Below, one piece after another: positions 1 to 8,803 of a stretch of DNA of 64,000 nt. The number at the start of each line of letters is the position of its first letter. Position 1 is the stretch's first letter. The notes beneath the pieces are model-generated. The model saw nothing but the letters and a program-made list of their open reading frames with translations. It had not been told where the DNA came from and made no database searches. The position numbers were made by a program, and so were the translations under genes. Source of the stretch: JASGTU01 sp963821815 (GTDB lineage Bacteria; Chloroflexota; Anaerolineae; Caldilineales; Caldilineaceae); assembly GCA_963821815.1 (NCBI GenBank), contig CAWGFG010000006.1:2356001-2420000 (forward strand), in the 5' to 3' direction.

Positions 1-870
1 GCAGGCTTCAGTCGCGTAGGCGCCGGCAGACGTTTCGAGAACCTCAAAATTCGCTGGTTATTCTTTACCCTGTTCTTGGCCGTTACGTTGCCCGTGATAC
101 TCGACTTTACCTGGCCTCCAGGTTCGGTCATCATGCTGCCCGGTGTTGCCGAAAGCTATCAGACCGTCGAATCTCTACCCATCAATGCCCATGTCCTAGT
201 TTATTGGGCTTACGACCAGTCCACGGCAGGAGAAATGGATCTGGTTGCTCTGCCAGTTGCGACACACCTTTTTCAGCATCAGGCTTCGATCTCTGCCATC
301 GCACAGTTACCCGGTGCGCCTGCTACGGCGCAACGTGTCTTGGAACAGGCGCGTCTACAGTGGCAGCAAAATGAGAATCTGACCGTTGCCGCCCGGGGAC
401 GCGTCATGCCATCAATTGCCTATGTGCCCGGTGGCGCATCCATTCTGGCTTATGTAGCCCAGGATCTACCACAGGTTGGGAACTTTGCCATTGATTTCCA
501 AAACACGTCTACATGGCAAGGGAACCAACCCGATCTTATGGTTGTCTATGCTGCCCACGCCGACGATGTACAAAACTGGCTGGAGCAGGTTCAGCCTGCT
601 TTGCGGACGCCTGTCGTTGCAGTTGTCGCTGCCGGCGCGGATCCAGTTTTGCGACCGTACTACGACAGCGGACAACTGGTCGGGCTTGTCAGCGGCTATG
701 ACGGCGGATTCAACTATCAGCGGCTGATGGACGAAGACGCACAACGTTATAGCGACGGTCGCTATGATTTCTACCTCGTATTACAAGATTGGGGCGCGCT
801 TGTCTTCTTCTTGGCCATTGTGCTGGGCAACTTCTCAGCCATCCTGCGTCGCAGAGAAGGCGAGCGCTGA
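1..870 (+). CDS. Membrane-anchored hypothetical protein (5' partial)
   Basis: The reading frame is open from base 1, so the true start lies upstream. Visible are a basic segment (RRFENLKIRW), a hydrophobic helix at about codons 18-36, roughly 210 residues of mixed sequence, a second helix (WGALVFFLAIVLGN) and a basic tail RRREGER. By the positive-inside rule both ends would be cytoplasmic and the central domain outside. I do not recognise the family. The stop is one base before the next start (tgaTatg), so it is probably co-translated with the membrane protein at 872 and may work with the MutL-like protein further on. The gene is real by its long clean frame and tight spacing; its function is unknown. 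Confidence 0.7.
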   Translation, partial: AGFSRVGAGRRFENLKIRWLFFTLFLAVTLPVILDFTWPPGSVIMLPGVAESYQTVESLPINAHVLVYWAYDQSTAGEMDLVALPVATHLFQHQASISAIAQLPGAPATAQRVLEQARLQWQQNENLTVAARGRVMPSIAYVPGGASILAYVAQDLPQVGNFAIDFQNTSTWQGNQPDLMVVYAAHADDVQNWLEQVQPALRTPVVAVVAAGADPVLRPYYDSGQLVGLVSGYDGGFNYQRLMDEDAQRYSDGRYDFYLVLQDWGALVFFLAIVLGNFSAILRRREGER

Positions 871-871
871 T

Positions 872-1612
872 ATGGACTCGTTGATATACAACGCAGGTCT
901 AGTGCTCAATACCGCAGGCGCGTGGGTAGCCTTCGTCTTCACGTTGATGATCTTTAGTGCCCTGGTCGGCGACAATTTGCTGTCGCGTTTGGCACAGCAT
1001 ATCCTGATCGGAGCAGGAGTTGGCTATGCTGGTGTGCTGGCTATACGGCATTTGCTGGTGCCACAGCTCATCCTCCCTATCCAGGACGGTTCGGCCGATT
1101 TGGCTAGCGTGTGGATGCCGATGGCTTTGGTTGTTGTGCTCCTGTTCGCCGGGCTCGATCGCATTCTGCTGCAAGGGCGAACATCCACAGGTAGACTTGC
1201 TTTGTGGCATCGTGTAGTGCAATCATCCGGGCGACTGGTAGTGGCGCTGCTGTTGGGCGTGGGGTTGGGCGCAGGTATCATGGGCGCAATTCAAGGTACG
1301 CTGATACCACAGTACATGCGTGCGGCTGAGATGGGAGTCACCGATGCTGGCAGCTCCAATGGTCCCCTCATCGGAATACTGACGTTGCTCATCACCGCAG
1401 CAACAATCATGCAACTGTTTATCAGCCCCCAGCGTCATCTACGGGATCAGCCGGGCTACGCTCGCGGCTTCATGATGGGTTGGCTTTGGATCGGACAACG
1501 GGCGATCTGGTTTGCGTCCGGTCTCATTTTTGCACGTCTGATCTCTTCCCGGATGACGTTGCTCATTGCACGCGTGCAGTTCCTGGCCCAATTCATTGAC
1601 CAACTGCGCTAG
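872..1612 (+). CDS. Multi-pass membrane protein, unknown function
   Basis: 246 residues when started at the ATG at 872, directly after the previous stop; the frame is open further upstream but that part overlaps the previous gene. About six hydrophobic segments are visible (for example AGAWVAFVFTLMIFSALVG, MALVVVLLFAGLDRILL, GPLIGILTLLITAATIMQLF and GWLWIGQRAIWFASGLIFA), with short loops and no enzymatic motif. It sits in a tight co-directional run: 1 nt after the upstream gene and 26 nt before a MutL-like protein. I recognise no family. The context suggests one complex with both neighbours, but this is inference only. Confidence 0.75.
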   Translation: MDSLIYNAGLVLNTAGAWVAFVFTLMIFSALVGDNLLSRLAQHILIGAGVGYAGVLAIRHLLVPQLILPIQDGSADLASVWMPMALVVVLLFAGLDRILLQGRTSTGRLALWHRVVQSSGRLVVALLLGVGLGAGIMGAIQGTLIPQYMRAAEMGVTDAGSSNGPLIGILTLLITAATIMQLFISPQRHLRDQPGYARGFMMGWLWIGQRAIWFASGLIFARLISSRMTLLIARVQFLAQFIDQLR

Positions 1613-1638
1613 GACACACTGAAGGAATTTGCCAACGT

Positions 1639-2877
1639 ATGCCGCTAAACGATAGCTTTCCCGCTGGTGCAACAAGAATAGCAGGAGATAAGGTCGTAAG
1701 TCTCAGCGACGTGCTCCCCACCTCATCCACGGGCAACGCACAGACGGGTACAGTGCTGGCAATGGGTATTGATCTGCAACGCATCATTACCTGCATATTG
1801 GAGCCCGTCAACAATCTCTATCGACTGGTAGCCTGGCAAGAGGAAGACCTTTCAATCGGACGTCTACTAACGGATCAATGCGCCGACCAGTTGCGGCAGG
1901 TTGGCAGCACGTTGCATCGCCGCCTTTGGGATAGCGAGAGGCATACACCTCTAACCACCAGCATCGACGTGATTGGCAGACCGCCGATTGAGCATACTGC
2001 CATCACGGCCAGTCTGCGAGAGCCCGTTCGCGTCTGGCTGGCTGGCATCTCACAACGACACAGCGTTGCGGCCGCCACAAGCGCCATCGAGTCCACACAT
2101 GCCACAATTGCTGGCGAAACGACGCTGGCATCTCAACCGACAGCCGACCAGCTGGCAGAGGATATCGAAGTGAATCAGCCGGAACTGTTGATTCTGGTTG
2201 GCGGTTACGAGGTAACGGGTTCTATGCAACCGTCGCTATTCGAACTGACCGCACTGCTTGTTAATGCGTTCCGTACCATTCCTGAGCAGCAGCCCGAGAT
2301 AGTGTACGCAGGGAACAGCTACGCTTACGATGCGATAGCTAGAATGCTCGCAGCCCAAGGAATACGTATCACGCAACGTATCGACAACGTATTACCGCAG
2401 CCGGGCGCCACACAGGCACAACCACTGATGCGTGCCATCGAAGCCGCCTATCTACATAAATGCCGTCTCGAAGAAGGTTTCGAACAGATCGAAGAGTGGA
2501 ACACATATGATGGTGATCTGCTGAGCGTTGAGTCTAGCTTTGCCCGGCTTGTCCAGCTTTGGGTAGACGTCAATCAGTTGCCCGAACTCTACGGCATCTA
2601 CACTGGAATGGAACGTTGGATGCACGTGTGGGCGGATGCACAAGCCAATCGTGTGCTTGTCGCCTATACGTCGCCGACTGAGCCGTCGACCATCAGAACA
2701 TGGCGTCCTACAGTACGCCTGGTGAGCGGTCCGTGGCGCTCCGATGAAACAATGCCGAACAGCGTCGTCTGGTGGGATGAACGCGGCTATGCACCGATTA
2801 TCGCTGCGGCGGCGCTGGCATCGCCGAAGGCAGCCAATGACGTATTGCGTTCCGACATCTTCACCGAAAAAACGTAA
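1639..2877 (+). CDS. MutL-like (glutamate mutase L) ASKHA-type protein
   Basis: 412 residues with an AAGGAA ribosome binding site about 11 nt before the ATG. From residue 40 the segment LAMGIDLQRIITCILEP looks like the first nucleotide-binding strand of an ASKHA fold. Around residues 190-275, LLILVGGYEVTG, then PEIVYAGNSYA, then RIDNVLPQPG resembles the MutL pattern (GG-DGG, VIAGN-A, NV-P). MutL proteins sit beside B12-dependent mutases and are thought to act as reactivases or chaperones. No mutase is visible here, and the usual GGTDGG is changed to GGYEVTG, so nucleotide binding may be altered. It lies in an operon with two membrane proteins and a PTPS-related protein. The family call rests on motif resemblance read by eye. 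Confidence 0.55.
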   Translation: MPLNDSFPAGATRIAGDKVVSLSDVLPTSSTGNAQTGTVLAMGIDLQRIITCILEPVNNLYRLVAWQEEDLSIGRLLTDQCADQLRQVGSTLHRRLWDSERHTPLTTSIDVIGRPPIEHTAITASLREPVRVWLAGISQRHSVAAATSAIESTHATIAGETTLASQPTADQLAEDIEVNQPELLILVGGYEVTGSMQPSLFELTALLVNAFRTIPEQQPEIVYAGNSYAYDAIARMLAAQGIRITQRIDNVLPQPGATQAQPLMRAIEAAYLHKCRLEEGFEQIEEWNTYDGDLLSVESSFARLVQLWVDVNQLPELYGIYTGMERWMHVWADAQANRVLVAYTSPTEPSTIRTWRPTVRLVSGPWRSDETMPNSVVWWDERGYAPIIAAAALASPKAANDVLRSDIFTEKT

Positions 2878-2893
2878 CCAGACATGTGATCGT

Positions 2894-4774
2894 ATGAGTA
2901 CAATCTTAAAGCACATCCGGCGCCGGAGCCACGCCGACCCATTTCTTATCCTCTTAGGGTTACTCTCTTTGTTAGCCATCGCTCCCCTGTTTGCGCCGGG
3001 TTATTTCTACTCGGCTCACGACGGCAGGCACAGCGTCTTCTTCCTCACCATGTTCGATGCAAGCATTCGTGACGGTGCGTTGTTCCCGCGCTGGGCCATG
3101 CATCACATTCAGGGCTACGGCTATCCTACGTTCATCATTCAAGCGCCGCTCGGCTTCTACTTTGGCGAGTTCTTCGTGCTCCTTGGCGCCGGCTACACAT
3201 TGGCTGCGAAACTGACCTGGGCGACCGGCTTTCTGCTGAGCGCATGGGGAATGTATCGACTGACCTACTACTGGCTCACGCGATACGCTCGAGGCAAAGG
3301 CACGGAGTCGCATGATACGATCTATCGTCTGGCAGCGCTCATCGCGGGGCTAGTCTATGTCTTCGTCCCCTACCATTTGCTGGATATTTACGTGCGGGCA
3401 GCGTTGAACGACGCCCTCTTACTGGCTTGGTTCCCGTGGGTGTTTCTGGCATTCGACCGGCTTATCGACGGAGGCATGCAGCAGGGATGGCAGACGCGGC
3501 TGGCATTGGCAGTGCTGGCGCTGGGCGGCATACTGTTGACGCACACGTTTGCGTTGCTCTCCTTCACGCCGCTGCTCATTTCATTTGTCCTCTTTCGCCT
3601 GTGGCAGCGCTTTCGCATGGATTCGTCGCAGGAGAATGCCGGACACCTCACCGTATCGCGCACAACACTCGTACTGGTTGCCGGCGTGCTCGGCTTGCTA
3701 CTCACATCTGCATTTCTTATTCCGCTGCTAGCTGAAGGCCCGCACTTGGACAACCAGGTATACGTGGCTGATACCTACAACTATCGCAACCACTTCGTCT
3801 ACTTTGGTCAATTCTTTTCACCCAAGTGGGGGTTCGGCTATTCCGATGATCCGACCGGCGCCAATGATGGCATGAGTTTTCAACTAGGTCTGATGACTGT
3901 GCTCTTTACCATCGCAGGGGTGTATATTTCGATTCGTCGACCGGATGTACCTCCTCACTGGCTAGGTTTATTGGCTTACCTGATTCTGGCAACCTTCGTA
4001 CTGATGAGGCTTATGTCGCCGGCATCTGCGCGCATCTGGGATGCGATTCCTCCCCTCGGCTTGATCCAGTTTCCATGGCGCTTGCTTGCGTTGACCGCAT
4101 TCACGACTTCCGCAGCAGCCGGTATCGTTTCCGCTGTGCTATTGCGTTTCGACTTCCAGAATAAATTCGTTGAGACACTACAGCCGTCCGCATCGGCGTT
4201 TGTCGTGGTCGTGCTCGTGGTACTAGGCAGCTATGACTATGTCCAAGCAAACTTGCTGCCAGTGGAGCCATGGCGCGAGGATGGACGGGCCGTCTTCCGC
4301 TTTGAAGAAGAACACCCGGATATGATCGCCTACACGGAATGGGTTACCGAATCGTTCAGCGAGTCCCCGATGAGCGATGACTATCGCTCGGATGATTACG
4401 TGGAAGACTATTCGGAGGATGGGTTGCTCACGCGCTTGGCCATTGTCGATGGGACGGGAACCATCCTGAGTCAATATAGCCGGGGATCCAGCGGCGGCGG
4501 TGTTGTAGATATGCAAACTCCTGGGCGGGTTCGCATCCACGAATTCTACTTCCCCGGCTGGCGAGCCACTATTGACGGGGCGTCTGTGCCCATTCACATA
4601 TCGCAACCGTACGGACTGCTTGAGGTGGACGTTCCGGCTGGCGTGCATCATCTCGACGCTCGTATGGGTGCAACACCAGCGCGCACAGTTGGCGCTATTC
4701 TTTCGTGGGGTGTGCTGTTGCTGATTGCGGGTCTCTTGGTTTGGCCGCGTTTGCGCCGGCATGCGCATAACTAG
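2894..4774 (+). CDS. PTPS-related/YfhO-like polytopic membrane protein
   Basis: 626 residues from the ATG at 2894, 16 nt after the previous stop; the frame extends upstream but overlaps the preceding gene. The first helix (LILLGLLSLLAIAPLFAPGYF) is followed by SAHDGRHSVFFLTMFDA and PRWAMHHIQGYGYPTF, the acidic/aromatic loop typical of the PTPS-related and YfhO group of GT-C-like membrane proteins. There are about 10-12 helices, then an outer beta domain with the signature EFYFPGWRATIDG near residue 550, then a last helix. Members are presumed to move sugars from lipid carriers to the outer surface; the substrate is unknown. It is the last gene of the 5' run and converges with thpR 7 nt downstream. 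Confidence 0.8.
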   Translation: MSTILKHIRRRSHADPFLILLGLLSLLAIAPLFAPGYFYSAHDGRHSVFFLTMFDASIRDGALFPRWAMHHIQGYGYPTFIIQAPLGFYFGEFFVLLGAGYTLAAKLTWATGFLLSAWGMYRLTYYWLTRYARGKGTESHDTIYRLAALIAGLVYVFVPYHLLDIYVRAALNDALLLAWFPWVFLAFDRLIDGGMQQGWQTRLALAVLALGGILLTHTFALLSFTPLLISFVLFRLWQRFRMDSSQENAGHLTVSRTTLVLVAGVLGLLLTSAFLIPLLAEGPHLDNQVYVADTYNYRNHFVYFGQFFSPKWGFGYSDDPTGANDGMSFQLGLMTVLFTIAGVYISIRRPDVPPHWLGLLAYLILATFVLMRLMSPASARIWDAIPPLGLIQFPWRLLALTAFTTSAAAGIVSAVLLRFDFQNKFVETLQPSASAFVVVVLVVLGSYDYVQANLLPVEPWREDGRAVFRFEEEHPDMIAYTEWVTESFSESPMSDDYRSDDYVEDYSEDGLLTRLAIVDGTGTILSQYSRGSSGGGVVDMQTPGRVRIHEFYFPGWRATIDGASVPIHISQPYGLLEVDVPAGVHHLDARMGATPARTVGAILSWGVLLLIAGLLVWPRLRRHAHN

Positions 4775-4781
4775 CTGCTCA

Positions 4782-5384
4782 TTAAGTCCGTAGAGTATGC
4801 GTTGACAGCGGCGTATATACGGCGCCCGAAGGTTCCAACTCGCTTCGCATATGGACGATTCGTTCAGCTGTGAACTCTATCGGTCCGCAACCGGGTATGC
4901 TACCCTCTACGATCTCCTGTAGCAGCTTACCAACTGCGCGGACCTCGCGCCGGCTGCAGCGCCGTGAAGTGCGTGCAATAGTCAAGTGGGGCGAAAATGC
5001 CCGGTTATCTGGCTCGAAGTCCGCAGCCTGTGCCAGCCGTTCCACCTCACTCTGCAGGTCGCGCAGCGTGTCCATGTCACCCTCGACGCCCAACCAGACC
5101 ACATTGGGATGACCGACATCTGGGAAGCCGCCCAACCCGTTTACCTGCAAATGAAACTGTGGCCATTGCTCCGCCAGCAATGCAAGATCGTGGGCAAGCA
5201 ATGCCTGTTGCTGTAAGCCTGTCTCGCCGAGAAAGCGCAGCGTCAGATGAATACTCTCGGCAGCGGGCCATCGCAGACAAGCTGGCGCTCCGTCACTTTC
5301 CAACTGTACTTGCAACGCATGTTGGCAGTCGGCGATTTGGCGCTTGGTCTGTTCGTCCAGCGAGATTTCTACAAATGTTCTCAT
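4782..5384 (-). CDS. thpR: RNA 2',3'-cyclic phosphodiesterase (LigT/ThpR)
   Basis: 200 residues, the normal length of the 2H phosphoesterase family. Both catalytic HxT/S signatures are present: HLTLRFLGE near residue 46 and PHLTIAR near residue 133. The N-terminus MRTFVEISLDEQTK is typical of ThpR. The enzyme opens 2',3'-cyclic phosphates to 2'-phosphomonoesters and can ligate tRNA halves in vitro; its in vivo role in bacteria is unsettled. It is convergent with the membrane protein upstream, and the next gene (5431-6645) lies in the same orientation just behind its start, 46 nt away, so the two may be co-transcribed. Confidence 0.92.
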   Translation of the reverse strand: MRTFVEISLDEQTKRQIADCQHALQVQLESDGAPACLRWPAAESIHLTLRFLGETGLQQQALLAHDLALLAEQWPQFHLQVNGLGGFPDVGHPNVVWLGVEGDMDTLRDLQSEVERLAQAADFEPDNRAFSPHLTIARTSRRCSRREVRAVGKLLQEIVEGSIPGCGPIEFTAERIVHMRSELEPSGAVYTPLSTHTLRT

Positions 5385-5430
5385 CGACAGTGTACGCGAG
5401 TGAGTGTAGCTTATGAATATTGCTTATTGT

Positions 5431-6645
5431 CTAGTAGCGGCTCTGGTTCTGCGAACGATAGTATAGGACTGCGATGAGCAGCCCCAGCGAACCCAAGCCC
5501 GTTGCACTTAAGAAGATCAGGCATAGCATCATGACAACCATGTTTTGAGTCGAGGGGCTAAGAAAACTCATCAGTCCCAGCTCAGGCGTCGGCGTAACCG
5601 TGGGTAACGGCGTTAAGGTCGGTGTTGGCGTATCGAGAACAGGCGTCGACGTAGCCGTCTGCACGACATACATAGCCGTGGCTGCGTCCATAGCGAGGGC
5701 TTGAGCGGTTTCGGTCAGTGCGATCTCGCCAGGACCGGTAGGCGAGGGCGTCGCTGTCATGGTTTCGGTCATCATCGGCTCGAAGGTAAATGTGGGCGAT
5801 GGTGTTTCCAGGGGTGAAATCTGCGACTGATCCGACATCGCAGCTGCATTAGCCGTTGCGTTCGCATCCTCTACAGAGAGCGGAGACAACTGTTGTGTCG
5901 AAGTCGGTGTCGGGCTAGCAAAACCGGCTTCTTGCGCCAGCATTGTGGCAGTGGCTGCGGCTGCAGCGTCCAGCGGTGAGTCGAACTGTGATAGCGTGAT
6001 AGTTGGTGAACCTGTCCACGTTGGTGATGGAGTGGCGCCCATATCCCCCGCGGTGTCGCTCGGAAAATCGAGCGGGCTCTGTGGCGGTGGCGTGATCAAT
6101 GTTGGCGGCGGCAAGCCGCCGGGATCTTGTGTCAGAATAATCGGCGTCAATGTACCAGCAAAAGCGGCTGCGGTTGGGTCCAGCTTAGGCGTCGGCGTTA
6201 CGCCAGGCCCAAAACCACAGATGTCATGCTGTTCACCTGGTATGCCGTCCGATGTGACCTCTTCCAACCGAAAGCAGTACTGCTCTCCATAGGCCATATC
6301 CTGGGTTACACCGAATTCATAGCTGGCTGCGACGTCCTGGCCGCCTTTCGCAATTTTCGTACCGACCACTTGATACGCGCTGTCCGACTGCCCCAGCTTC
6401 TTCAGGAGTATCTTATAGCCATCAACGTTGACTTCACTGAGGGTGCCCCACATCAGGTTCACCGCGTTATCGGTGGATGCTGCACTGAAATAAGAAAGCA
6501 ATATAGCCGCACGCGCCGGCCAATAGACTATGGCGACCAGCGCAACGGCGATCAGTATCAGTACGATACCCTTCACTCGTTCGTGATAGATTGATGACAA
6601 GATGCGAACTATGCGCTCTGGTTTTGTCGAGTGGTCTTTGCGCAC
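5431..6645 (-). CDS. Tethered protein with Fn3-like domain and Thr/Pro/Ala linker
   Basis: 404 residues. A basic N-terminus and a hydrophobic helix (GIVLILIAVALVAIVYW, residues 25-41) act as a signal or anchor. A fibronectin-III-like module follows (about residues 55-145: NLMWGTLSEVNVDGYKILLK, then YGEQYCFRLEEV). Then come about 200 residues rich in T, P, S and A (TPTPKLDPTAAA, PTPTLTPLPTVTPTP) and a C-terminal helix (MVVMMLCLIFLSATGLGSLG) with a short basic tail. The protein is probably exposed with both ends in the membrane. The linker style recurs in other exported proteins of this window. Binding partner unknown. Confidence 0.7.
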   Translation of the reverse strand: MRKDHSTKPERIVRILSSIYHERVKGIVLILIAVALVAIVYWPARAAILLSYFSAASTDNAVNLMWGTLSEVNVDGYKILLKKLGQSDSAYQVVGTKIAKGGQDVAASYEFGVTQDMAYGEQYCFRLEEVTSDGIPGEQHDICGFGPGVTPTPKLDPTAAAFAGTLTPIILTQDPGGLPPPTLITPPPQSPLDFPSDTAGDMGATPSPTWTGSPTITLSQFDSPLDAAAAATATMLAQEAGFASPTPTSTQQLSPLSVEDANATANAAAMSDQSQISPLETPSPTFTFEPMMTETMTATPSPTGPGEIALTETAQALAMDAATAMYVVQTATSTPVLDTPTPTLTPLPTVTPTPELGLMSFLSPSTQNMVVMMLCLIFLSATGLGSLGLLIAVLYYRSQNQSRY

Positions 6646-7049
6646 AACTGATTACTTTCCCAGGGAAATCGTAGCCTGAAATGCTGCCGATATGGGCGTC
6701 ATAATAACATGTAGTACAGTGGGCCAAAAGCGCCAGGGCTTCTTCTTTAGTGTCATTTTCAGAACAAACAGACACCGTCTACTGTATACGACGTCTACAG
6801 CGCAATCAGATACGTATCAGTTTCATATTTTTACGCACTGACGATGCGCGTCATCACCAACTAGTCCACCCGCTATGGCTTGTGATCCTTGCCGTGCCGC
6901 CACAAGTACTGCTCAGCTGCCGGTAGTTTTTCGTTCTCCGAGATGCCATGCTGGGCGCCAAACCGGTGACTCATCAAGGTATGTTACGGCGCTGTAGGCG
7001 GCCAAATTTCTCAAACGAATCTTCGTTGACGGAAGCTCACTTTCATGCT

Positions 7050-7065
7050 ATTGTTGCGCAACAAT
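7050..7065. promoter_or_regulatory. Perfect 16-bp palindrome, candidate operator
   Basis: The sequence ATTGTTGCGCAACAAT is its own reverse complement over all 16 bases. It lies about 150 nt before glyA and 400 nt before the divergent gene. Perfect symmetry of this length in a non-coding region fits binding of a dimeric repressor or activator. I cannot name the regulator. Confidence 0.4.
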
Positions 7066-7077
7066 TGACGGCTGCAA

Positions 7078-7119
7078 TGATGCACCGTCTGACAGAATTT
7101 CCAGCGTCAGACCGCATCA
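7078..7119 (+). promoter_or_regulatory. Long imperfect hairpin in glyA leader region
   Basis: Outer arms TGATGC/GCATCA and inner arms GTCTGAC/GTCAGAC enclose a 12-nt loop, with a small asymmetric bulge between the arms. It ends 100 nt before the glyA ATG. It could be an attenuator or a leader structure. No T-run follows, so it is not a standard terminator, and it matches no riboswitch I know. Confidence 0.3.
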
Positions 7120-7218
7120 CAGCCACATAGCTGCGGATACGACGCTTGTTGTTACCGGTGTAGACGTATGATGGACAGACACTGTCTCACATACGCCAAC
7201 GGAAGGAGAAGCAGAGTA

Positions 7219-8541
7219 ATGAGCAGCTATCCAGCAGTTGACGTCGCCATCTCCGACGACGTTGAACTACAATCTTGGACATCACAAGTCGATCCGCGTA
7301 TTCGCCTTGCCAGCGAGGATGAGGAGATCTACGACATCATCGAACAGGAACGCAAACGACAGCACGACGGTATCGAGCTGATTGCTAGTGAGAACTACGT
7401 GTCACAGGCGGTATTGGCAGCCATGGGCAGCGTCCTCACCAATAAGTACGCAGAGGGTTATCCCGGCAAGCGCTATTACGGCGGCTGCGAAGTGGTGGAC
7501 AAGGCCGAACGGATCGCCATCGACCGCGCAAAACAGGTCTTCGGCACCGAGCACGCTAATGTGCAGCCGCATTCCGGTGCACAGGCTAATGAAGCCGCCT
7601 ATATCGCTGTGCTGGAGCAGGGCGACACGGTTTTAGCCATGAAGCTGAACCACGGCGGACATCTCACGCATGGTTCGTCCAAGAATTTCTCCGGTCGACA
7701 ATATAATTTCGTCCACTATGGCGTCGATCGTGCGACCGAAATGATTGACTATGACAACGTAGCCGAGCTGGCAAAGAAGCATCAACCTAAGCTTCTCGTC
7801 GCAGGCGCTAGTTCATACCCTCGCTGGTTCGAATTCCCACGTCTGCGTGAGATTGCAGATTCAGTGCATGCTCGTCTGATGATGGATTCGGCGCATGTGG
7901 CGGGTTTGATTGCCGCTGGTGTGCATCCGGATCCAGTACCCTATTGCGATATCGTCACATCAACAACACACAAGACATTGCGCGGTCCGCGCGGAGGCAT
8001 GATCCTTTCACGTGAAGAGCTCGCCGGGGATATTGATTCAGCCGTTTTTCCCGGTCTACAGGGCGGCCCACTCATGCACGTCATTGCCGCCAAGGCTGTC
8101 AGCCTGGGTGAGGCGCTCCGACCCGAGTTCATGACGTATCAGCAGCAGGTGTTGGACAACGCACAGGCGCTGGCCTATTCGCTTCAGAATGAGGGCCTGC
8201 GGCTCGTCAGCGGCGGAACCGACAATCACTTAGTGTTGATCGACCTGGATGCGCTCCACAATGATGACATCACTGGCATCGTCGTGCAGCGTGCGCTGGA
8301 GGAAGCAGCACTGCACACCAACCGTAATGTGATCCCTTTCGACCCGCGCTCAGTAGTTGTCACCAGCGGTTTGCGCTTGGGCACGCCAGCCGGTACCACA
8401 AGAGGGCTGGGCACGGCGGAATTCACGCAGATCGGCAAGTGGGTTGCCACTGTCGCCAAAGATCCGCACAACAGCCAGTTGAAGCGGCGGGTGCGCGCCG
8501 AAGTTGTTGACATGATTACTCAGTTCCCAGTACCCGCCTAA
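7219..8541 (+). CDS. glyA: Serine hydroxymethyltransferase
   Basis: 440 residues from the ATG at 7219, preceded by GGAAGGAGAA at a good distance; an in-frame ATG at 7168 has no such site. It interconverts serine plus tetrahydrofolate and glycine plus methylene-tetrahydrofolate, using PLP in the cytosol. Seen: IELIASENYVS near residue 55, GYPGKRYYGGCEVVD, HSGAQAN, the PLP-lysine motif TSTTHKTLRGPRGG near residue 255, and FPGLQGGP. The N-terminus is about 30 residues longer than in E. coli GlyA. A strong terminator hairpin follows at once, so it is probably monocistronic. The product feeds thyX and fmt chemistry encoded elsewhere in the window. Confidence 0.97.
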   Translation: MSSYPAVDVAISDDVELQSWTSQVDPRIRLASEDEEIYDIIEQERKRQHDGIELIASENYVSQAVLAAMGSVLTNKYAEGYPGKRYYGGCEVVDKAERIAIDRAKQVFGTEHANVQPHSGAQANEAAYIAVLEQGDTVLAMKLNHGGHLTHGSSKNFSGRQYNFVHYGVDRATEMIDYDNVAELAKKHQPKLLVAGASSYPRWFEFPRLREIADSVHARLMMDSAHVAGLIAAGVHPDPVPYCDIVTSTTHKTLRGPRGGMILSREELAGDIDSAVFPGLQGGPLMHVIAAKAVSLGEALRPEFMTYQQQVLDNAQALAYSLQNEGLRLVSGGTDNHLVLIDLDALHNDDITGIVVQRALEEAALHTNRNVIPFDPRSVVVTSGLRLGTPAGTTRGLGTAEFTQIGKWVATVAKDPHNSQLKRRVRAEVVDMITQFPVPA

Positions 8542-8578
8542 ACAATTGTAAGCAGTAAAACCAGAATACCCTAAATCA

Positions 8579-8613
8579 AATCGTCCGACGGACACGAGAT
8601 CCGTCGGACGATT
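8579..8613 (+). terminator. Terminator hairpin after glyA
   Basis: A perfect 14-bp stem (arm TCGTCCGACGGA plus two A-T pairs) with a 7-nt loop CACGAGA starts 38 nt after the glyA stop. The right arm runs into TTCTCTATTTG, only a weak U-tract. Stem length and position support transcription termination. Confidence 0.7.
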
Positions 8614-8803
8614 CTCTATTTGATGTTCGCACATTCGACTACACGCCTGTGCAGAAAGCTAATACCATATTCGCCCTGTTTGACACTCTAGTACAGCCAC
8701 GATAATCTCAGCCAAGTTCTTCGCTCGCTAATCGCGGGTCTTGCAGGTTTGTCTACTGAACTGATCAACTCCCAGCCTACGACGCTCCCTTTGGAGACTG
8801 TGC

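Larger units (their letters stand above)
6646..7218. other. Intergenic region upstream of glyA
   Basis: About 570 bases between the divergent starts at 6645 and 7219. I see no convincing gene; the short open frames here lack a ribosome binding site and have unlike composition. The region holds a perfect 16-bp palindrome (7050-7065) and a long imperfect hairpin (7078-7119), listed separately. Promoters for both flanking genes must lie here, but I cannot assign -35/-10 boxes with confidence. Confidence 0.5.

Noticed and set aside
6948..7130. Short plus-strand open frame before glyA
   Set aside because: It runs through the palindrome and hairpin and has no ribosome binding site.
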